Of a stretch of DNA of 64,000 bases, positions 7,953 to 17,584 are shown piece after piece. The notes beneath the pieces were generated by a model. It did no database searches. It saw only the letters and a list, made by a program, of their open reading frames with translations, and was not told where the DNA came from. The first letter of the stretch is position 1; each line of letters opens with the position of its first letter. This stretch comes from Bacillus sp. FJAT-44742 (GTDB taxonomy: Bacteria; Bacillota; Bacilli; Bacillales; Marinococcaceae). Location of the stretch: contig NZ_KZ454936.1 in assembly GCF_002797315.1 (NCBI RefSeq), forward strand, positions 2,985,645 through 3,049,644, given 5' to 3'. The translations under genes were made by a program, and so were the position numbers.

Positions 7953-10829
7953 TTATGATTCGGCTACTTTCTCTGCATACGCCAGCCGTTCCTTCATCCT
8001 TTTCTGCTCTCTCTCTAATATAGGTTTTAAATATCTTCCTGTATATGATTCCTTTTCTTCTGCCACCTTCTCAGGTGTTCCGCATGCTACCAATTTCCCT
8101 CCACCGTCACCGCCCTCAGGGCCAAGGTCGATGATATGGTCCACCGTCTTGATGACATCCAGGTTATGCTCAATCACAAGCACGCTGTCCCCGTTATCAA
8201 CTAACCGTTGAAGCACCTTGAGCAAACGGTCAATGTCATCTACATGAAGTCCCGTCGTTGGTTCATCGAGAATATAGAAGGAACGTCCGGTTGGACGCCG
8301 GTGAAGCTGGGAAGCCAATTTCACCCGTTGTGCTTCCCCTCCAGAGAGCGTGGTCGCAGGCTGTCCTAATTTAATGTAACCAAGCCCCACGTCATATAAG
8401 GTCTGAATCTTGCGCTTGATCTTTGGTATATTTTCAAAGAAACTCAAGCCTTCTTCCACAGTCATAGCCAGTACATCTGCAATGTTTTTCCCTTTGTAAC
8501 GGATTTCTAATGTGTCCCGGTTATAACGTTTTCCTTTACATTGTTCACATGGAACGTAAACGTCAGGAAGAAAGTGCATTTCAATTTTTATAATACCATC
8601 GCCCTTACAGGCTTCGCAGCGGCCGCCACGGACATTAAAACTGAAGCGCCCCTTTTTGTACCCGCGCATTTTTGCTTCATTCGTCATGGCAAAGACATCA
8701 CGGATATCGTCAAAAACACCGGTATACGTTGCGGGGTTGGAACGGGGAGTCCGTCCGATAGGTGACTGATCAATATCGATCACTTTATCAATATGATCAA
8801 TTCCTTCGATTCCTTTATGGGCCCCCGGCTTGTCCTTGGCCCGGTGGAGCTTAAGAGCCAATGACTTATGCAAAATATCGTTAATAAGTGTACTTTTTCC
8901 TGAACCGGACACCCCTGTTACTGCTGTAAAGAGACCAAGGGGGATATCCACCGTTGTATTTTTAAGGTTATTTTCCTTTGCTCCTTTAATGGTCAGCTTT
9001 CGGTCTCCTGCTTTTCTTCGTTCAGGAGGGAGAGGAATAAACTTTTCCCCCGATAAATATTGTCCGGTCAAGGATTCAGGGTCTTCCATTATTTCATCAG
9101 GGCTTCCCTGAGAGGTAATGTAGCCCCCGTGCATGCCGGCTCCGGGCCCAATGTCCACAATGTGATCAGCTGCAAGCATTGTATCTTCATCGTGCTCCAC
9201 GACAATCAGCGTATTGCCCAGGTCACGCATATGCTCAAGGGTTCTGATCAATCTATCGTTGTCTCGCTGGTGAAGGCCAATCGATGGCTCATCAAGAATA
9301 TACAACACTCCCATAAGAGACGATCCGATCTGGGTGGCCAGCCGGATCCGCTGAGCCTCTCCTCCAGAAAGGGTACCGGCTGAACGGCTGAGATTTAAAT
9401 AGTCAAGGCCGACATTGACCAGAAAGCCAAGGCGTTCCTCAATTTCTCTTAGGATCATCCGGGCAATTGCCAGTTCTTTTTCATTTAAAGAAAGGCCCTC
9501 AAAGAAACTTTTGGCGTCTTTTACCGACATTTCTGTTACATGTCCGATATGCTTCTCATTTACAAGGACAGACAAGCTCTCCTTACGCAGGCGGTGACCT
9601 TTGCATGTGCCGCATGCTTTATGAATCATATATTGTTCCATCTGATCACGGATATAGTCAGAGGAGGTCTCATGATAACGGCGGGAAATATTCTTAAGGA
9701 CACCCTCAAAATAAATATTTCTTTCCCTCACCTGGCCCCGGTCATTTTCATATCGGAACTTTACTCGCTCCTTATTGCTTCCATAAAGAATGACATTCAT
9801 TTGATCCTCTGGAAGGTTTTTCACCGGGGTTTCCATGTCAATCCCGTAATGATGACAGACAGATTCCAGAAGCTGGGGGTAGTACTGGGAGCTTGTAGGC
9901 TCCCACGCCGCAATGGCATGACCCTTTAACGTCCGGTCCCAGTCAGGGACAACAAGGTCTTTATCGACTTCAAGCTGGCTCCCCAGTCCGTCACACGTCG
10001 GACAAGCACCATATGGACTGTTAAAGGAGAATATTCTGGGCTCAAGCTCTTCAATGGAAAATCCGCAAATGGGACAGGCATGGTGCTGGCTGAAGAGAAG
10101 TTCATCCCCATCGATAATATCAATGAGAACGCGCCCTTCTCCGAGCTCTAACGCCGTTTCCATGGAATCCGTAAGCCTTGTTTCTATGCCTTCTTTTACT
10201 ACAATACGGTCTACTACTGCTTCAATATTGTGCTTTTTATTTTTTTCAAGTGTGATTTCTTCGGAAACCTCACGGATTTCCCCATCCACACGCACGCGGA
10301 CAAACCCTCTTTTCTTGAGGTCTTCAAGAACCTTCACGTGTTCACCTTTGCGTCCGGAAACAAGAGGAGCCAGAATCTGCAGCTTGGTCCGCTCCTCAAA
10401 CTCCGTTACCTGGTCTACCATTTGCTGAACCGTCTGGGAGGAAATTTCAGTTCCATGCTTTGGGCAGACCGGCTTGCCAATACGGGCAAAAAGCAAACGG
10501 AGGTAATCATAGATTTCTGTTACCGTCCCCACCGTCGAGCGGGGGTTGCGGCTTGTTGTTTTCTGGTCAATGGAAATAGCCGGCGACAACCCTTCAATGG
10601 CGTCAACATCGGGCTTATCCATTTGTCCGAGAAACTGGCGGGCATAGGCAGACAAAGACTCTACATACCTTCTCTGCCCTTCCGCATATATGGTATCAAA
10701 GGCGAGAGAAGATTTACCCGATCCTGAGATCCCTGTAAATACAACCAGTTTATCTCGCGGAATCGTCACATCTATATCTTTTAAATTATGAGAACGCGCA
10801 CCTTTGACTTGCAGTTTTTCAAGTGCCAT
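7953..10829 (-). CDS. uvrA: Excinuclease ABC subunit A
   Basis: UvrA is the damage-recognition ATPase of nucleotide excision repair and loads UvrB at lesions. The 958-residue protein has the two ABC modules: Walker [10 protein letters not shown] near residue 31 and GVSGSGKST in the second half. Both signature motifs ([12 protein letters not shown] and [12 protein letters not shown]) and both Walker B regions (YILDEP) are present. Zinc-binding Cys pairs are visible ([29 protein letters not shown]). It starts 8 bp after uvrB in a two-gene operon under the LexA operator upstream of uvrB. Confidence 0.98.
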   Translation of the reverse strand: MALEKLQVKGARSHNLKDIDVTIPRDKLVVFTGISGSGKSSLAFDTIYAEGQRRYVESLSAYARQFLGQMDKPDVDAIEGLSPAISIDQKTTSRNPRSTVGTVTEIYDYLRLLFARIGKPVCPKHGTEISSQTVQQMVDQVTEFEERTKLQILAPLVSGRKGEHVKVLEDLKKRGFVRVRVDGEIREVSEEITLEKNKKHNIEAVVDRIVVKEGIETRLTDSMETALELGEGRVLIDIIDGDELLFSQHHACPICGFSIEELEPRIFSFNSPYGACPTCDGLGSQLEVDKDLVVPDWDRTLKGHAIAAWEPTSSQYYPQLLESVCHHYGIDMETPVKNLPEDQMNVILYGSNKERVKFRYENDRGQVRERNIYFEGVLKNISRRYHETSSDYIRDQMEQYMIHKACGTCKGHRLRKESLSVLVNEKHIGHVTEMSVKDAKSFFEGLSLNEKELAIARMILREIEERLGFLVNVGLDYLNLSRSAGTLSGGEAQRIRLATQIGSSLMGVLYILDEPSIGLHQRDNDRLIRTLEHMRDLGNTLIVVEHDEDTMLAADHIVDIGPGAGMHGGYITSQGSPDEIMEDPESLTGQYLSGEKFIPLPPERRKAGDRKLTIKGAKENNLKNTTVDIPLGLFTAVTGVSGSGKSTLINDILHKSLALKLHRAKDKPGAHKGIEGIDHIDKVIDIDQSPIGRTPRSNPATYTGVFDDIRDVFAMTNEAKMRGYKKGRFSFNVRGGRCEACKGDGIIKIEMHFLPDVYVPCEQCKGKRYNRDTLEIRYKGKNIADVLAMTVEEGLSFFENIPKIKRKIQTLYDVGLGYIKLGQPATTLSGGEAQRVKLASQLHRRPTGRSFYILDEPTTGLHVDDIDRLLKVLQRLVDNGDSVLVIEHNLDVIKTVDHIIDLGPEGGDGGGKLVACGTPEKVAEEKESYTGRYLKPILEREQKRMKERLAYAEKVAES

Positions 10830-10836
10830 GCCTTCG

Positions 10837-12813
10837 TCATCCTTCCGCTTTAAGCTCTAAAATCATATCTCTCAGCTCAGCAGCTCGTTCAAAGTGAAGA
10901 TCTCTTGCTGCCTGCTTCATTTCACTTTCCATTTCTGCGATCACTTTTTCTTTTTCTTTCTTGCTCATTTTTGCAAGCGCCGGCTTATCAAGACCATCAT
11001 CTTCCTCATTCACCACTGTTGCCTGGATGAGCTGAGGAATTTCTTTTTGTATCGTCTGCGGCGTAATATTGTGTTTTTCATTAAACTCTTCCTGCAGGGA
11101 ACGGCGCCGTTTCGTCTCACTAATCGCAATGTCCATGGATTTTGTAATTTTATCAGCATACATAATGACATGGCCATTTGCGTGCCGGGCTGCCCGCCCC
11201 ATCGTCTGGATCAGCGAACGTTCTGCACGAAGAAATCCTTCTTTGTCAGCATCTAAGATAGCGACCAGGGAAACCTCAGGAATATCCAGTCCTTCCCTTA
11301 AAAGGTTAATTCCTACGAGAACATCGAATTGTCCCATCCTGAGCTGACGAACGATTTCAATTCTCTCTAATGTTTTTATATCGGAGTGAAGATACTTTAC
11401 CCGGATCCCTACTTCCTTTAAGTAATCCGTTAAATCCTCAGACATTTTCTTTGTTAAGGTCGTAACGAGCACTCGTTCGTTTACTTCTTTTCTTTCATTG
11501 ATCTCACCAATTAAGTCATCAATCTGTCCTTCAATCGGCCTGACATCAATTGTCGGGTCAAGGAGCCCGGTGGGACGGATAATCTGTTCGATCATTTTAG
11601 GAGTTTTTTCAATTTCATAAGGTCCTGGAGTAGCAGACACGAAAATAGACTGAGGTGTTTTCTTTTCAAACTCCTCAAACTTCAGTGGCCGGTTATCCAT
11701 CGCAGACGGAAGCCTGAAACCGTGGTCCACCAGGGTCTGCTTTCTGGCCCGGTCACCTTTGTACATCCCATTGACCTGAGGAAGCGTCACGTGGGACTCA
11801 TCTACCACTAACAGAAAGTCATCCGGGAAGAAATCGATAAGAGTGTACGGTGTGTCTCCCGGCTGACGGAATGTTAAATGGCGGGAATAGTTTTCGATTC
11901 CTGAGCAAAAACCCATTTCCTTCATCATTTCAATATCATAGTTGGTTCGCTGTTCGAGGCGTTGTGCCTCAAGCTCTTTCCCATTGTCCCTGAGCTCCGT
12001 TAAGCGCTCTTCTAATTCTTTTTCAATATTTTTGATCGCTCTGAGCAGTTTATTTTCACGGGTCACAAAGTGAGAGGCCGGAAAGATGGCTACATGGTTT
12101 CTTTCCCCTTTTATCTCTCCTGTTAACGCGTCAACTTCAGTCATCCGGTCTATTTCATCCCCGAAAAACTCAACACGGATGCATTGCTCATCCCGCGATG
12201 CCGGGAAAATTTCAACAACGTCACCGCGAACCCGAAACGTACCGCGGACAAAATTGATATCATTTCTTTCATATTGAATATCTACCAGATCCCGTAACAG
12301 CTGGTCTCTTTCTTTTTCCATTCCTGTGCGGAGAGAAACGACCATTTCACGGTATTCTTCTGGAGAACCTAAGCCGTAAATACAAGAAACACTCGCCACA
12401 ATGATTACATCATTCCGCTCAAAAAGAGCACTGGTAGCTGAGTGTCTGAGTTTATCTATTTCTTCATTTATGCTTGCATCTTTCTCGATAAATGTATCAG
12501 ATTGAGGGACATACGCCTCAGGCTGGTAATAATCATAGTAGCTGACAAAGTACTCTACTGCATTGTTTGGGAAAAAATCCTTAAACTCGCTGTAGAGCTG
12601 GCCGGCAAGTGTTTTATTGTGAGCCATAACAAGAGTCGGCTTATTTACCTCTTTCACAACATTGGAGATAGTAAATGTTTTCCCTGTTCCTGTCGCCCCG
12701 AGAAGAGTCTGATGCTCTTTTCCTTCATGTACCCCTTTTACAAGCTCTTCAATGGCCTTTGGCTGGTCACCGCCGGGCTCATATTTAGAAACGAGGTCAA
12801 AAGTTTCGTTCAT
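10837..12813 (-). CDS. uvrB: Excinuclease ABC subunit B
   Basis: UvrB is the helicase-like central subunit of the UvrABC nuclease; it verifies damage and recruits UvrC. The 658 residues include Walker A GATGTGKT near 39-46 and the beta-hairpin region with [21 protein letters not shown]. Also visible are the helicase box with VVDESH, motif VI around [12 protein letters not shown], and a C-terminal UVR motif ([13 protein letters not shown]). The ATG follows GAGGGAT. A promoter and LexA-type operator precede it, consistent with SOS control of uvrBA in Bacillus. Confidence 0.98.
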   Translation of the reverse strand: MNETFDLVSKYEPGGDQPKAIEELVKGVHEGKEHQTLLGATGTGKTFTISNVVKEVNKPTLVMAHNKTLAGQLYSEFKDFFPNNAVEYFVSYYDYYQPEAYVPQSDTFIEKDASINEEIDKLRHSATSALFERNDVIIVASVSCIYGLGSPEEYREMVVSLRTGMEKERDQLLRDLVDIQYERNDINFVRGTFRVRGDVVEIFPASRDEQCIRVEFFGDEIDRMTEVDALTGEIKGERNHVAIFPASHFVTRENKLLRAIKNIEKELEERLTELRDNGKELEAQRLEQRTNYDIEMMKEMGFCSGIENYSRHLTFRQPGDTPYTLIDFFPDDFLLVVDESHVTLPQVNGMYKGDRARKQTLVDHGFRLPSAMDNRPLKFEEFEKKTPQSIFVSATPGPYEIEKTPKMIEQIIRPTGLLDPTIDVRPIEGQIDDLIGEINERKEVNERVLVTTLTKKMSEDLTDYLKEVGIRVKYLHSDIKTLERIEIVRQLRMGQFDVLVGINLLREGLDIPEVSLVAILDADKEGFLRAERSLIQTMGRAARHANGHVIMYADKITKSMDIAISETKRRRSLQEEFNEKHNITPQTIQKEIPQLIQATVVNEEDDGLDKPALAKMSKKEKEKVIAEMESEMKQAARDLHFERAAELRDMILELKAEG

Positions 12814-12871
12814 ATTTATCCCTCACTTTATTAGACAATTACACGGACCTTAACACACACTAATATCTAAC

Positions 12872-12899
12872 ATTATACCACAAAAAAGTGAAAATCAAA
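12872..12899 (-). promoter_or_regulatory. Promoter of uvrBA
   Basis: The minus strand has a perfect −10 TATAAT (12872-12877) with a −35-like TTTGAT (12894-12899) 16 bp upstream. It ends about 60 bp before the uvrB start. The −35 is weak, and the LexA-like site lies immediately upstream. Confidence 0.6.
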
Positions 12900-12907
12900 C
12901 GAATAAA

Positions 12908-12921
12908 CGAACATACATTCG
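12908..12921 (-). promoter_or_regulatory. LexA (SOS) box upstream of uvrB
   Basis: CGAACATACATTCG differs by one base from the Bacillus LexA consensus CGAAC-N4-GTTCG. It sits inside a wider inverted repeat AAACGAA-N6-TTCGTTT, close to the uvrBA promoter. Confidence 0.75.
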
Positions 12922-12950
12922 TTTGTTACATTATGATTCCATTTCTTCCA

Positions 12951-12963
12951 GGTGCCAGGCACC
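12951..12963. repeat. Single REP/MITE-like core between csbA and uvrB
   Basis: One GGTGCCAGGCACC core (A-centred orientation) lies 24 bp behind the csbA stop. TTACA is 21 bp to its left, as in the other copies. Confidence 0.75.
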
Positions 12964-12974
12964 TCAATAGAAAC

Positions 12975-13003
12975 CAAAAAACCGGCTTAAGGGCCGGTTT
13001 TTT
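12975..13003 (-). terminator. csbA terminator overlapping its coding end
   Basis: AAAAAACCGGC and GCCGGTTTTTT form a near-symmetrical hairpin. The last codons of csbA (Lys-Thr-Gly-Pro-stop) are part of the stem. The symmetry allows termination in both directions. Confidence 0.8.
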
Positions 13004-13214
13004 GACTTTGTATTTTTCTGTAAACAAGGTACGTTCCTCCAAGAAATGAGGCCAGACCTAAGAGCATCACCCAAATCGACCGGGACCATGGCTCTAAAGC
13101 AAGAAGGACCATGAGAGTGACCGCGACTGTTCCTATAAAACTATGTGTCACACGGGCCATAAAAAACAATAGAAAAAAAGGCAAAGCCAAAGCTGCAAGT
13201 AATTCTATAAACAA
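12987..13214 (-). CDS. csbA: Small membrane protein CsbA
   Basis: This 75-residue protein has three hydrophobic segments (LLAALALPFFLLFFMARV, FIGTVAVTLMVLLALE, VMLLGLASFLGGTYLVY) and a basic C-terminus. The size, topology and position directly upstream of uvrBA match CsbA, a sigma-B-controlled stress membrane protein of B. subtilis with no known activity. I see no sigma-B promoter here. The start is a TTG at 13214, eight bases behind AGAGGAG. No ATG is available. The identification rests mainly on synteny. Confidence 0.75.
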   Translation of the reverse strand: MFIELLAALALPFFLLFFMARVTHSFIGTVAVTLMVLLALEPWSRSIWVMLLGLASFLGGTYLVYRKIQSQKTGP

Positions 13215-13402
13215 CTACCATACTCCTCTCACTTTCAAAGCACTTCCATCCTGCTTTGTACAGCAGGCTGACTCCTGGGAAAACAGTATTCAAGGATGCT
13301 GCCACAGCAGAGCAAGACCTGCCAACGGTACTTTTCTGCTACAGTCAAACTTTCTTATCCTTAGTGTCTGGTGTCATCCATCACACGATTCAAAGCCTTC
13401 GT

Positions 13403-13429
13403 AAAAAGGAGGGCCTATCTGGCCCTCCC
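13403..13429 (-). terminator. Terminator after minJ
   Basis: GGAGGGCC and GGCCCTCC form a perfect 8-bp stem around AGATA on the minus strand, with five T following. It starts a few bases past the minJ stop. Confidence 0.9.
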
Positions 13430-13432
13430 ATG

Positions 13433-14623
13433 TTATCCGGTTTCTTCCTCAGGCGCTTCTTTTCTCTTCACTAATAATACACCAACATGATGATGAGCAC
13501 CATGAAAAACAGTTGACTGAGCAAAACGGATTTCTCCGTTTAAATCAGCTACATCAAGCTTACAGTACGCTGAATTTCTTTGCAGCGCTTTATAGAAATC
13601 CTTTTCCCCGTTTACAGGGATGCCGTTTACTCTCATAATGATCTCACCTGGCTTGAGCTCCATTTTCTCAGCCGGTGAACCAGGTATCACTCCCAGTACC
13701 TTTACCCCTTTGGTCTGCATTGTAAAAAATGGTGGATTAGAGTCTTCCTGTATTTTTCCAACAATAGAAGCAGCAATTCTCAGGACAATTGCCACGATTG
13801 CTGTAACGAGCACAAATACCGGATAGAAATAGGCAGCAACAGCTCCTGCCAGAGCAAGAATTCCTGCCCCAACGACTCTCTGGCCATGAAGACTGGCTGC
13901 TTTCCAAGGGAGCGTGTGATATATGGTAAAGGAAGTTCCAATCGCCATCGGCACCAGCCAAAGGGCAAGGCCGCCGTCACCTATTGGTAGGACCGGCCAC
14001 CATCCCAGTCCTTCGATTTCTCCTCCAGGGACAAATACAAGCAGTGGAACAAACCATAGCCTTTGCAGCTTATGGGCGCCAATCCATTTTCCTCTTGTAC
14101 TCTTCTTCAGGAGTGGAGATGTATGCTTCTGACCATTTTTCAGTATTAATATTCCTTCTGCCAGCATGAACAAAGCAAGAAGAAGAACAGCAGGCATTAA
14201 ATTCGCTTCTGCTAACGTCTGCAGCCACCCATCCACAGTCATATTGCCTATTTCAAGCTGTGAAGGGATAAAATATGCAATGAGAACAGCCAGACCGAGG
14301 ACATAGGAAGGAGATAACAGCCATGCTCTTCCTGTCAGAAGAAATACAACGTACAGCAGGCCGACCAGCAATAAAAATGACCACGGAACAGAAGCCCCTG
14401 CCAAAAGAATAGCTATTGAAACAGCAGCCCCTGCCAGGAGCCCCGGAACCATTGGTGTAAGCAAGTCATCGAGGGTATCCTGTACTCTCGTATGAAAATC
14501 AGCTCTTTCTTTTTTTACCCGTCTGTATCCTAGAAGGATCATTGCTATTAAAAAAATGTAGGTTAATGGATGTGCAAAAAATCGTCCAATTGCTATGAGT
14601 AGTTCCCATCCGATCGCTCCCAT
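13433..14623 (-). CDS. minJ: PDZ-domain membrane protein MinJ, division-site topology factor
   Basis: MinJ links DivIVA at the poles and septum to MinD/MinC and keeps division at midcell. The 396-residue protein is as long as the B. subtilis one. About eight membrane segments fill the first ~285 residues. A cytosolic C-terminal PDZ domain follows at about 300-385 (GVIPGSPAEKMELKPGEIIMR, then VNGIPVNGEKDF). The ATG follows AAAAGGGGC. Gene order ctpB-minJ-csbA-uvrBA matches B. subtilis, where swrA lies between ctpB and minJ. No swrA-like frame is visible here. Confidence 0.88.
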   Translation of the reverse strand: MGAIGWELLIAIGRFFAHPLTYIFLIAMILLGYRRVKKERADFHTRVQDTLDDLLTPMVPGLLAGAAVSIAILLAGASVPWSFLLLVGLLYVVFLLTGRAWLLSPSYVLGLAVLIAYFIPSQLEIGNMTVDGWLQTLAEANLMPAVLLLALFMLAEGILILKNGQKHTSPLLKKSTRGKWIGAHKLQRLWFVPLLVFVPGGEIEGLGWWPVLPIGDGGLALWLVPMAIGTSFTIYHTLPWKAASLHGQRVVGAGILALAGAVAAYFYPVFVLVTAIVAIVLRIAASIVGKIQEDSNPPFFTMQTKGVKVLGVIPGSPAEKMELKPGEIIMRVNGIPVNGEKDFYKALQRNSAYCKLDVADLNGEIRFAQSTVFHGAHHHVGVLLVKRKEAPEEETG

Positions 14624-15028
14624 AAAAGATGCCCCTTTTCTATGCCGTGCAGCTTAGGTGTAAGTTGGTTGCAACGGTGTAGTTGTAGTATCTATTAAAA
14701 TAATTTGCCTGCCCCATTAGTATCCAGTGTACCTCTCTGCTTACCCGTGAGCTGCAGGCCCCTCATCCGCTGTTTGTTACATGGATGATACATTTTATGT
14801 GTTTATATGTAGGTTCTTTAACAAATGACTTTCTTACGCATGTATATGACATGCCCTACCCTTATTTAGCCATGAGAACCATGCATTTATCAATATAGAA
14901 AATCCGTTCGGTCCCTTTAATGATATCATCTTTTTCATACAATTCTCCTTATATTTCGACACTCCTTCTCTCCTTTCCTCCATGCTGATAAAAAAACAGG
15001 CAGGGAATACATCCCAGCCTGTCTGCTG
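14624..15028. other. 405-bp interval between ctpB and minJ without a gene
   Basis: Apart from the ctpB terminator at its left end, I see no open frame with a ribosome-binding site, no repeat core and no strong structured RNA. B. subtilis carries swrA at this position; it appears to be absent. Confidence 0.5.
14990..15023 (-). terminator. Terminator after ctpB
   Basis: ACAGGCTGGGA and TCCCTGCCTGT pair on the minus strand with one mismatch, and seven T follow. Confidence 0.85.
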
Positions 15029-16534
15029 TTATTCAGCACTGCTCTGTTCTACAACCAATTCGATTGCTGTTTTTAACTGTTCATCATTATCAGGGTCGCG
15101 GACCAGCTCCACTAATTCCTGGTGCATCGCGTTTGCTGTCTCTTCATCAATGATTCCTGTAGCCTCTATGTCGCTGGAGTTTTGAAAAGCCTGAACTGCC
15201 CGCTCTGTCTGTGCATCAAAATAGCCATCTGTCCGGCCTGTTTCATAACCAAGGCCTGTCAGCATTTCCTGGGCTGCCCGGATCTGATCTCCCATTGAAT
15301 CCCTTTCAAGAGGTTCTTCATCGTCGACAGCAAGGGCTGCCAGATAAAAATACTCGGGCTGCTGGACTTCCACTGTCGGCTCAACCCCGACTTCATTAAT
15401 GTCATTTCCATCAGAAGTCAGCCATTTAAAGAGAGACAATTTCAATTCACTGCCGTCTCCAAGCTGAATTGGCTGCTGAACCGTTCCTTTTCCATAGGTT
15501 GTCTCTCCAACAAGGTCGTAGTCCCCTGCTTCTTTTAAAGCACCCGCAAGAATTTCAGAAGCAGAAACGCTTCCCCGGTCAATCACACCGACTACAGGAT
15601 AGTCTTTTTCTTCTTCAAGGGAAGAAACGTAACTAGCCACCTCACCCTCACGAGATTCGATTTGTACAATGGACTCTCCTTGCGGAATAATCTGGTCTCC
15701 TATTTCCTCTACGCTGTTTAAATATCCTCCAGGATTTCCGCGAACATCAACGATAAGCCCGTCAATGTCTTCGCTCTCCAGGTTTTTAAGATGTTCTGTA
15801 AATTCTTGAGAGGTGTTCTCTGAAAAAGATGTAATTTCAAGGACTCCTACTGTTTGTCCTTTATGCTCATATGTGTCACTGCGAACGGTTTCTACAGGGA
15901 TTTCATCCCGTTCCACCTCAACAGTAAATGAATCTGAATTCCCTGGGCGGCTTATTGTAAGATTGACTACTGTCCCCTTTTCACCGCGGATCTCCAGTAC
16001 TGCTTCATACAGCGATAACCCTTCTGTACTTTCACCATCAATTTCCACTACCTGGTCATTCGGCTGAAGTCCCGCTTCTTCTGCCGGTGAATCCCTGAAA
16101 GGTGCTACAATCGTAACGTATCCATCGGTCATGCTGACTTCCGCCCCGATCCCTTCAAAGTGAGAATCGAGAGACTCGGTAAACTGGGTTGCCGTTTCCT
16201 GGTCCATGTATACAGAATGGGGATCTTCCAGTTTTTCAACCATTCCCTCAATGGCACCCTCAATTAACAGGTCTTCATCTACTTCTTCTACATATTGCTG
16301 ACTGATAATTTCAAAGGCATGATGTACCTTTTCAAAATCCCCGTCAGATGTTTGTCCACCCGGATTAAGTTCCTCTGCCAAATTTACAGAAGCCTCAGTC
16401 GCGGCTTCATCAGCAGGCTCCTGGCCCCTATCCTCATTGTCGCCCAAAAAGTTGGACCCTGCGTATAAGCCTCCCCCTCCAGCCACAATTGCTACTGCAG
16501 CAATGAGTCCCATTGCTTTGCTGCTTATGTCCAT
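15029..16534 (-). CDS. ctpB: S41-family C-terminal processing peptidase CtpB
   Basis: CtpB is an exported serine protease. In B. subtilis it works in the intermembrane space of the forespore and helps trigger pro-sigma-K processing by cutting SpoIVFA. The start at the ATG 16534 (MDISSKAMGL) is supported by GAGGTG six bases upstream; a GTG at 16543 is also in frame. The 501 residues comprise a signal anchor at 6-30, a PDZ domain at about 130-205 and the S41 core. Ser324 (GSVSASE), Lys349 (YGKG) and Gln353 form the expected triad. A C-terminal peptidoglycan-binding domain (AAQEMLTGLGY) completes it. Confidence 0.93.
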   Translation of the reverse strand: MDISSKAMGLIAAVAIVAGGGGLYAGSNFLGDNEDRGQEPADEAATEASVNLAEELNPGGQTSDGDFEKVHHAFEIISQQYVEEVDEDLLIEGAIEGMVEKLEDPHSVYMDQETATQFTESLDSHFEGIGAEVSMTDGYVTIVAPFRDSPAEEAGLQPNDQVVEIDGESTEGLSLYEAVLEIRGEKGTVVNLTISRPGNSDSFTVEVERDEIPVETVRSDTYEHKGQTVGVLEITSFSENTSQEFTEHLKNLESEDIDGLIVDVRGNPGGYLNSVEEIGDQIIPQGESIVQIESREGEVASYVSSLEEEKDYPVVGVIDRGSVSASEILAGALKEAGDYDLVGETTYGKGTVQQPIQLGDGSELKLSLFKWLTSDGNDINEVGVEPTVEVQQPEYFYLAALAVDDEEPLERDSMGDQIRAAQEMLTGLGYETGRTDGYFDAQTERAVQAFQNSSDIEATGIIDEETANAMHQELVELVRDPDNDEQLKTAIELVVEQSSAE

Positions 16535-16558
16535 CCCTTTCACCTCATTACACTGGAA

Positions 16559-16593
16559 GAAAAAGCATTACACACTTCGCTGTGTAATGCTTT
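16559..16593. terminator. Strong hairpin upstream of ctpB
   Basis: AAAGCATTACACA and TGTGTAATGCTTT form a perfect 13-bp stem with a CTTCGC loop. On the minus strand it ends in TTTTTC, so it could terminate transcripts arriving from the metI side, or act as a leader hairpin for ctpB, whose start is only 25 bp away. Confidence 0.6.
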
Positions 16594-16799
16594 ATCACTG
16601 CCATTTAATTATTTAGAATCCCATCGTCTTATCTATCGTTTCTACTCTCAATTCTTACCTTCACATAACGCGGAGGAAGAGCTCTCAGCAGTATGGCTTT
16701 GCAACGAAGTGCTTGCAACCATATATATGAAAACATTCAATCATTATGTTATGAACTTGTCTCTACTCATTAAATCACACAAAGGAAGCGAAAACAATT

Positions 16800-16905
16800 G
16801 GTGCCTGGCACCATATTTCATTTTATCCTAAATATCCCTTTAAAATGGGGATGAAGCCCTTTTTCTGTTACAAATCCATGACATTCTGATGTGGTGCCAG
16901 GCACC
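16800..16905. repeat. REP/MITE-like unit (106 bp) behind metI
   Basis: An inverted pair of cores, GGTGCCTGGCACC at 16800-16812 and GGTGCCAGGCACC at 16893-16905, encloses 80 bp with GTTACA inside. The right core ends one base before the metI stop codon. It has the same length as the unit upstream of metN at 18628-18733. The remainder of the 16535-16906 interval holds only the hairpin near ctpB. Confidence 0.8.
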
Positions 16906-16906
16906 T

Positions 16907-17584
16907 TTATCTGCGCCGGCGGCCTGGACCAGTCGCAGCCAGCCCAAGGCCAACGACTTTAAGAAGCAGCACCAACAAAATAAGCAGGCTGACAATCATA
17001 TATAAGAGGCCCAATTCCTCTTCTGCGTATCCGACATGATAGGCAAGGCCGCCAAGTCCCCCGCCTCCAATGATTTCAGCAATTACCACTGCTCCGGTCA
17101 CAGCTATGGCAGCTGTTGTGACGCTGCGAATGATCATAGGCCGCTTTTCTCTCCACAGCACCTTTAGCAGAATATCTTTTTTGGAAACTCCCAATGTCTC
17201 ATAGGCTTCTGTAATTCCATTATCAGCGGCGTAACAAGACTCTATTGCTCTTCCTATGTAAGAAGTGAAAATAAGAATAAGTAACAGATTGACTTCCCAC
17301 CAGCCAAAAGGAGTTGAGATAAATTGCACACCAGGCAGGATAACAAGCAGCAGCAAAATAAATGGAATGGTATAAAACAAAGCAAGTAAGACTTTAACTC
17401 CGTGATAGATTGCTTTTTTTCCGCTGCCCTCCCCTGAACGCATGGTTACAAGGAACAGCCCCAACACACTTCCTAAAAGCAAGGAAATTAAAAAGACGAC
17501 TCCTATCGCGGCAAGTGTCTGCAGGATAGCTTCCGATAGATTGGCTTCCCACCCGTTTAATAGTCCGTTCATATTAAAAATCAT
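16907..17584 (-). CDS. MetI-like ABC transporter permease, divergent
   Basis: This protein of about 225 residues has five to six membrane segments and resembles the permease of the methionine (MetNIQ) importers. The cytoplasmic EAA loop is recognisable (EAYETLGVSKKDILLKVL) but the usual Leu-Pro-Glu-Ala is replaced by Trp-Arg-Glu-Lys. IAEIIGGGGLGGLAYHVGY matches the conserved Gly-rich region of MetI. The start is uncertain: ATG 17584 has GAAAGG 10 nt upstream and overlaps metN by 11 bp, while ATG 17572 starts one base after the metN stop. No substrate-binding protein (MetQ) is adjacent. The partner ATPase is degenerate, so transport activity is doubtful. REP-like units flank the pair. Confidence 0.75.
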   Translation of the reverse strand: MIFNMNGLLNGWEANLSEAILQTLAAIGVVFLISLLLGSVLGLFLVTMRSGEGSGKKAIYHGVKVLLALFYTIPFILLLLVILPGVQFISTPFGWWEVNLLLILIFTSYIGRAIESCYAADNGITEAYETLGVSKKDILLKVLWREKRPMIIRSVTTAAIAVTGAVVIAEIIGGGGLGGLAYHVGYAEEELGLLYMIVSLLILLVLLLKVVGLGLAATGPGRRRR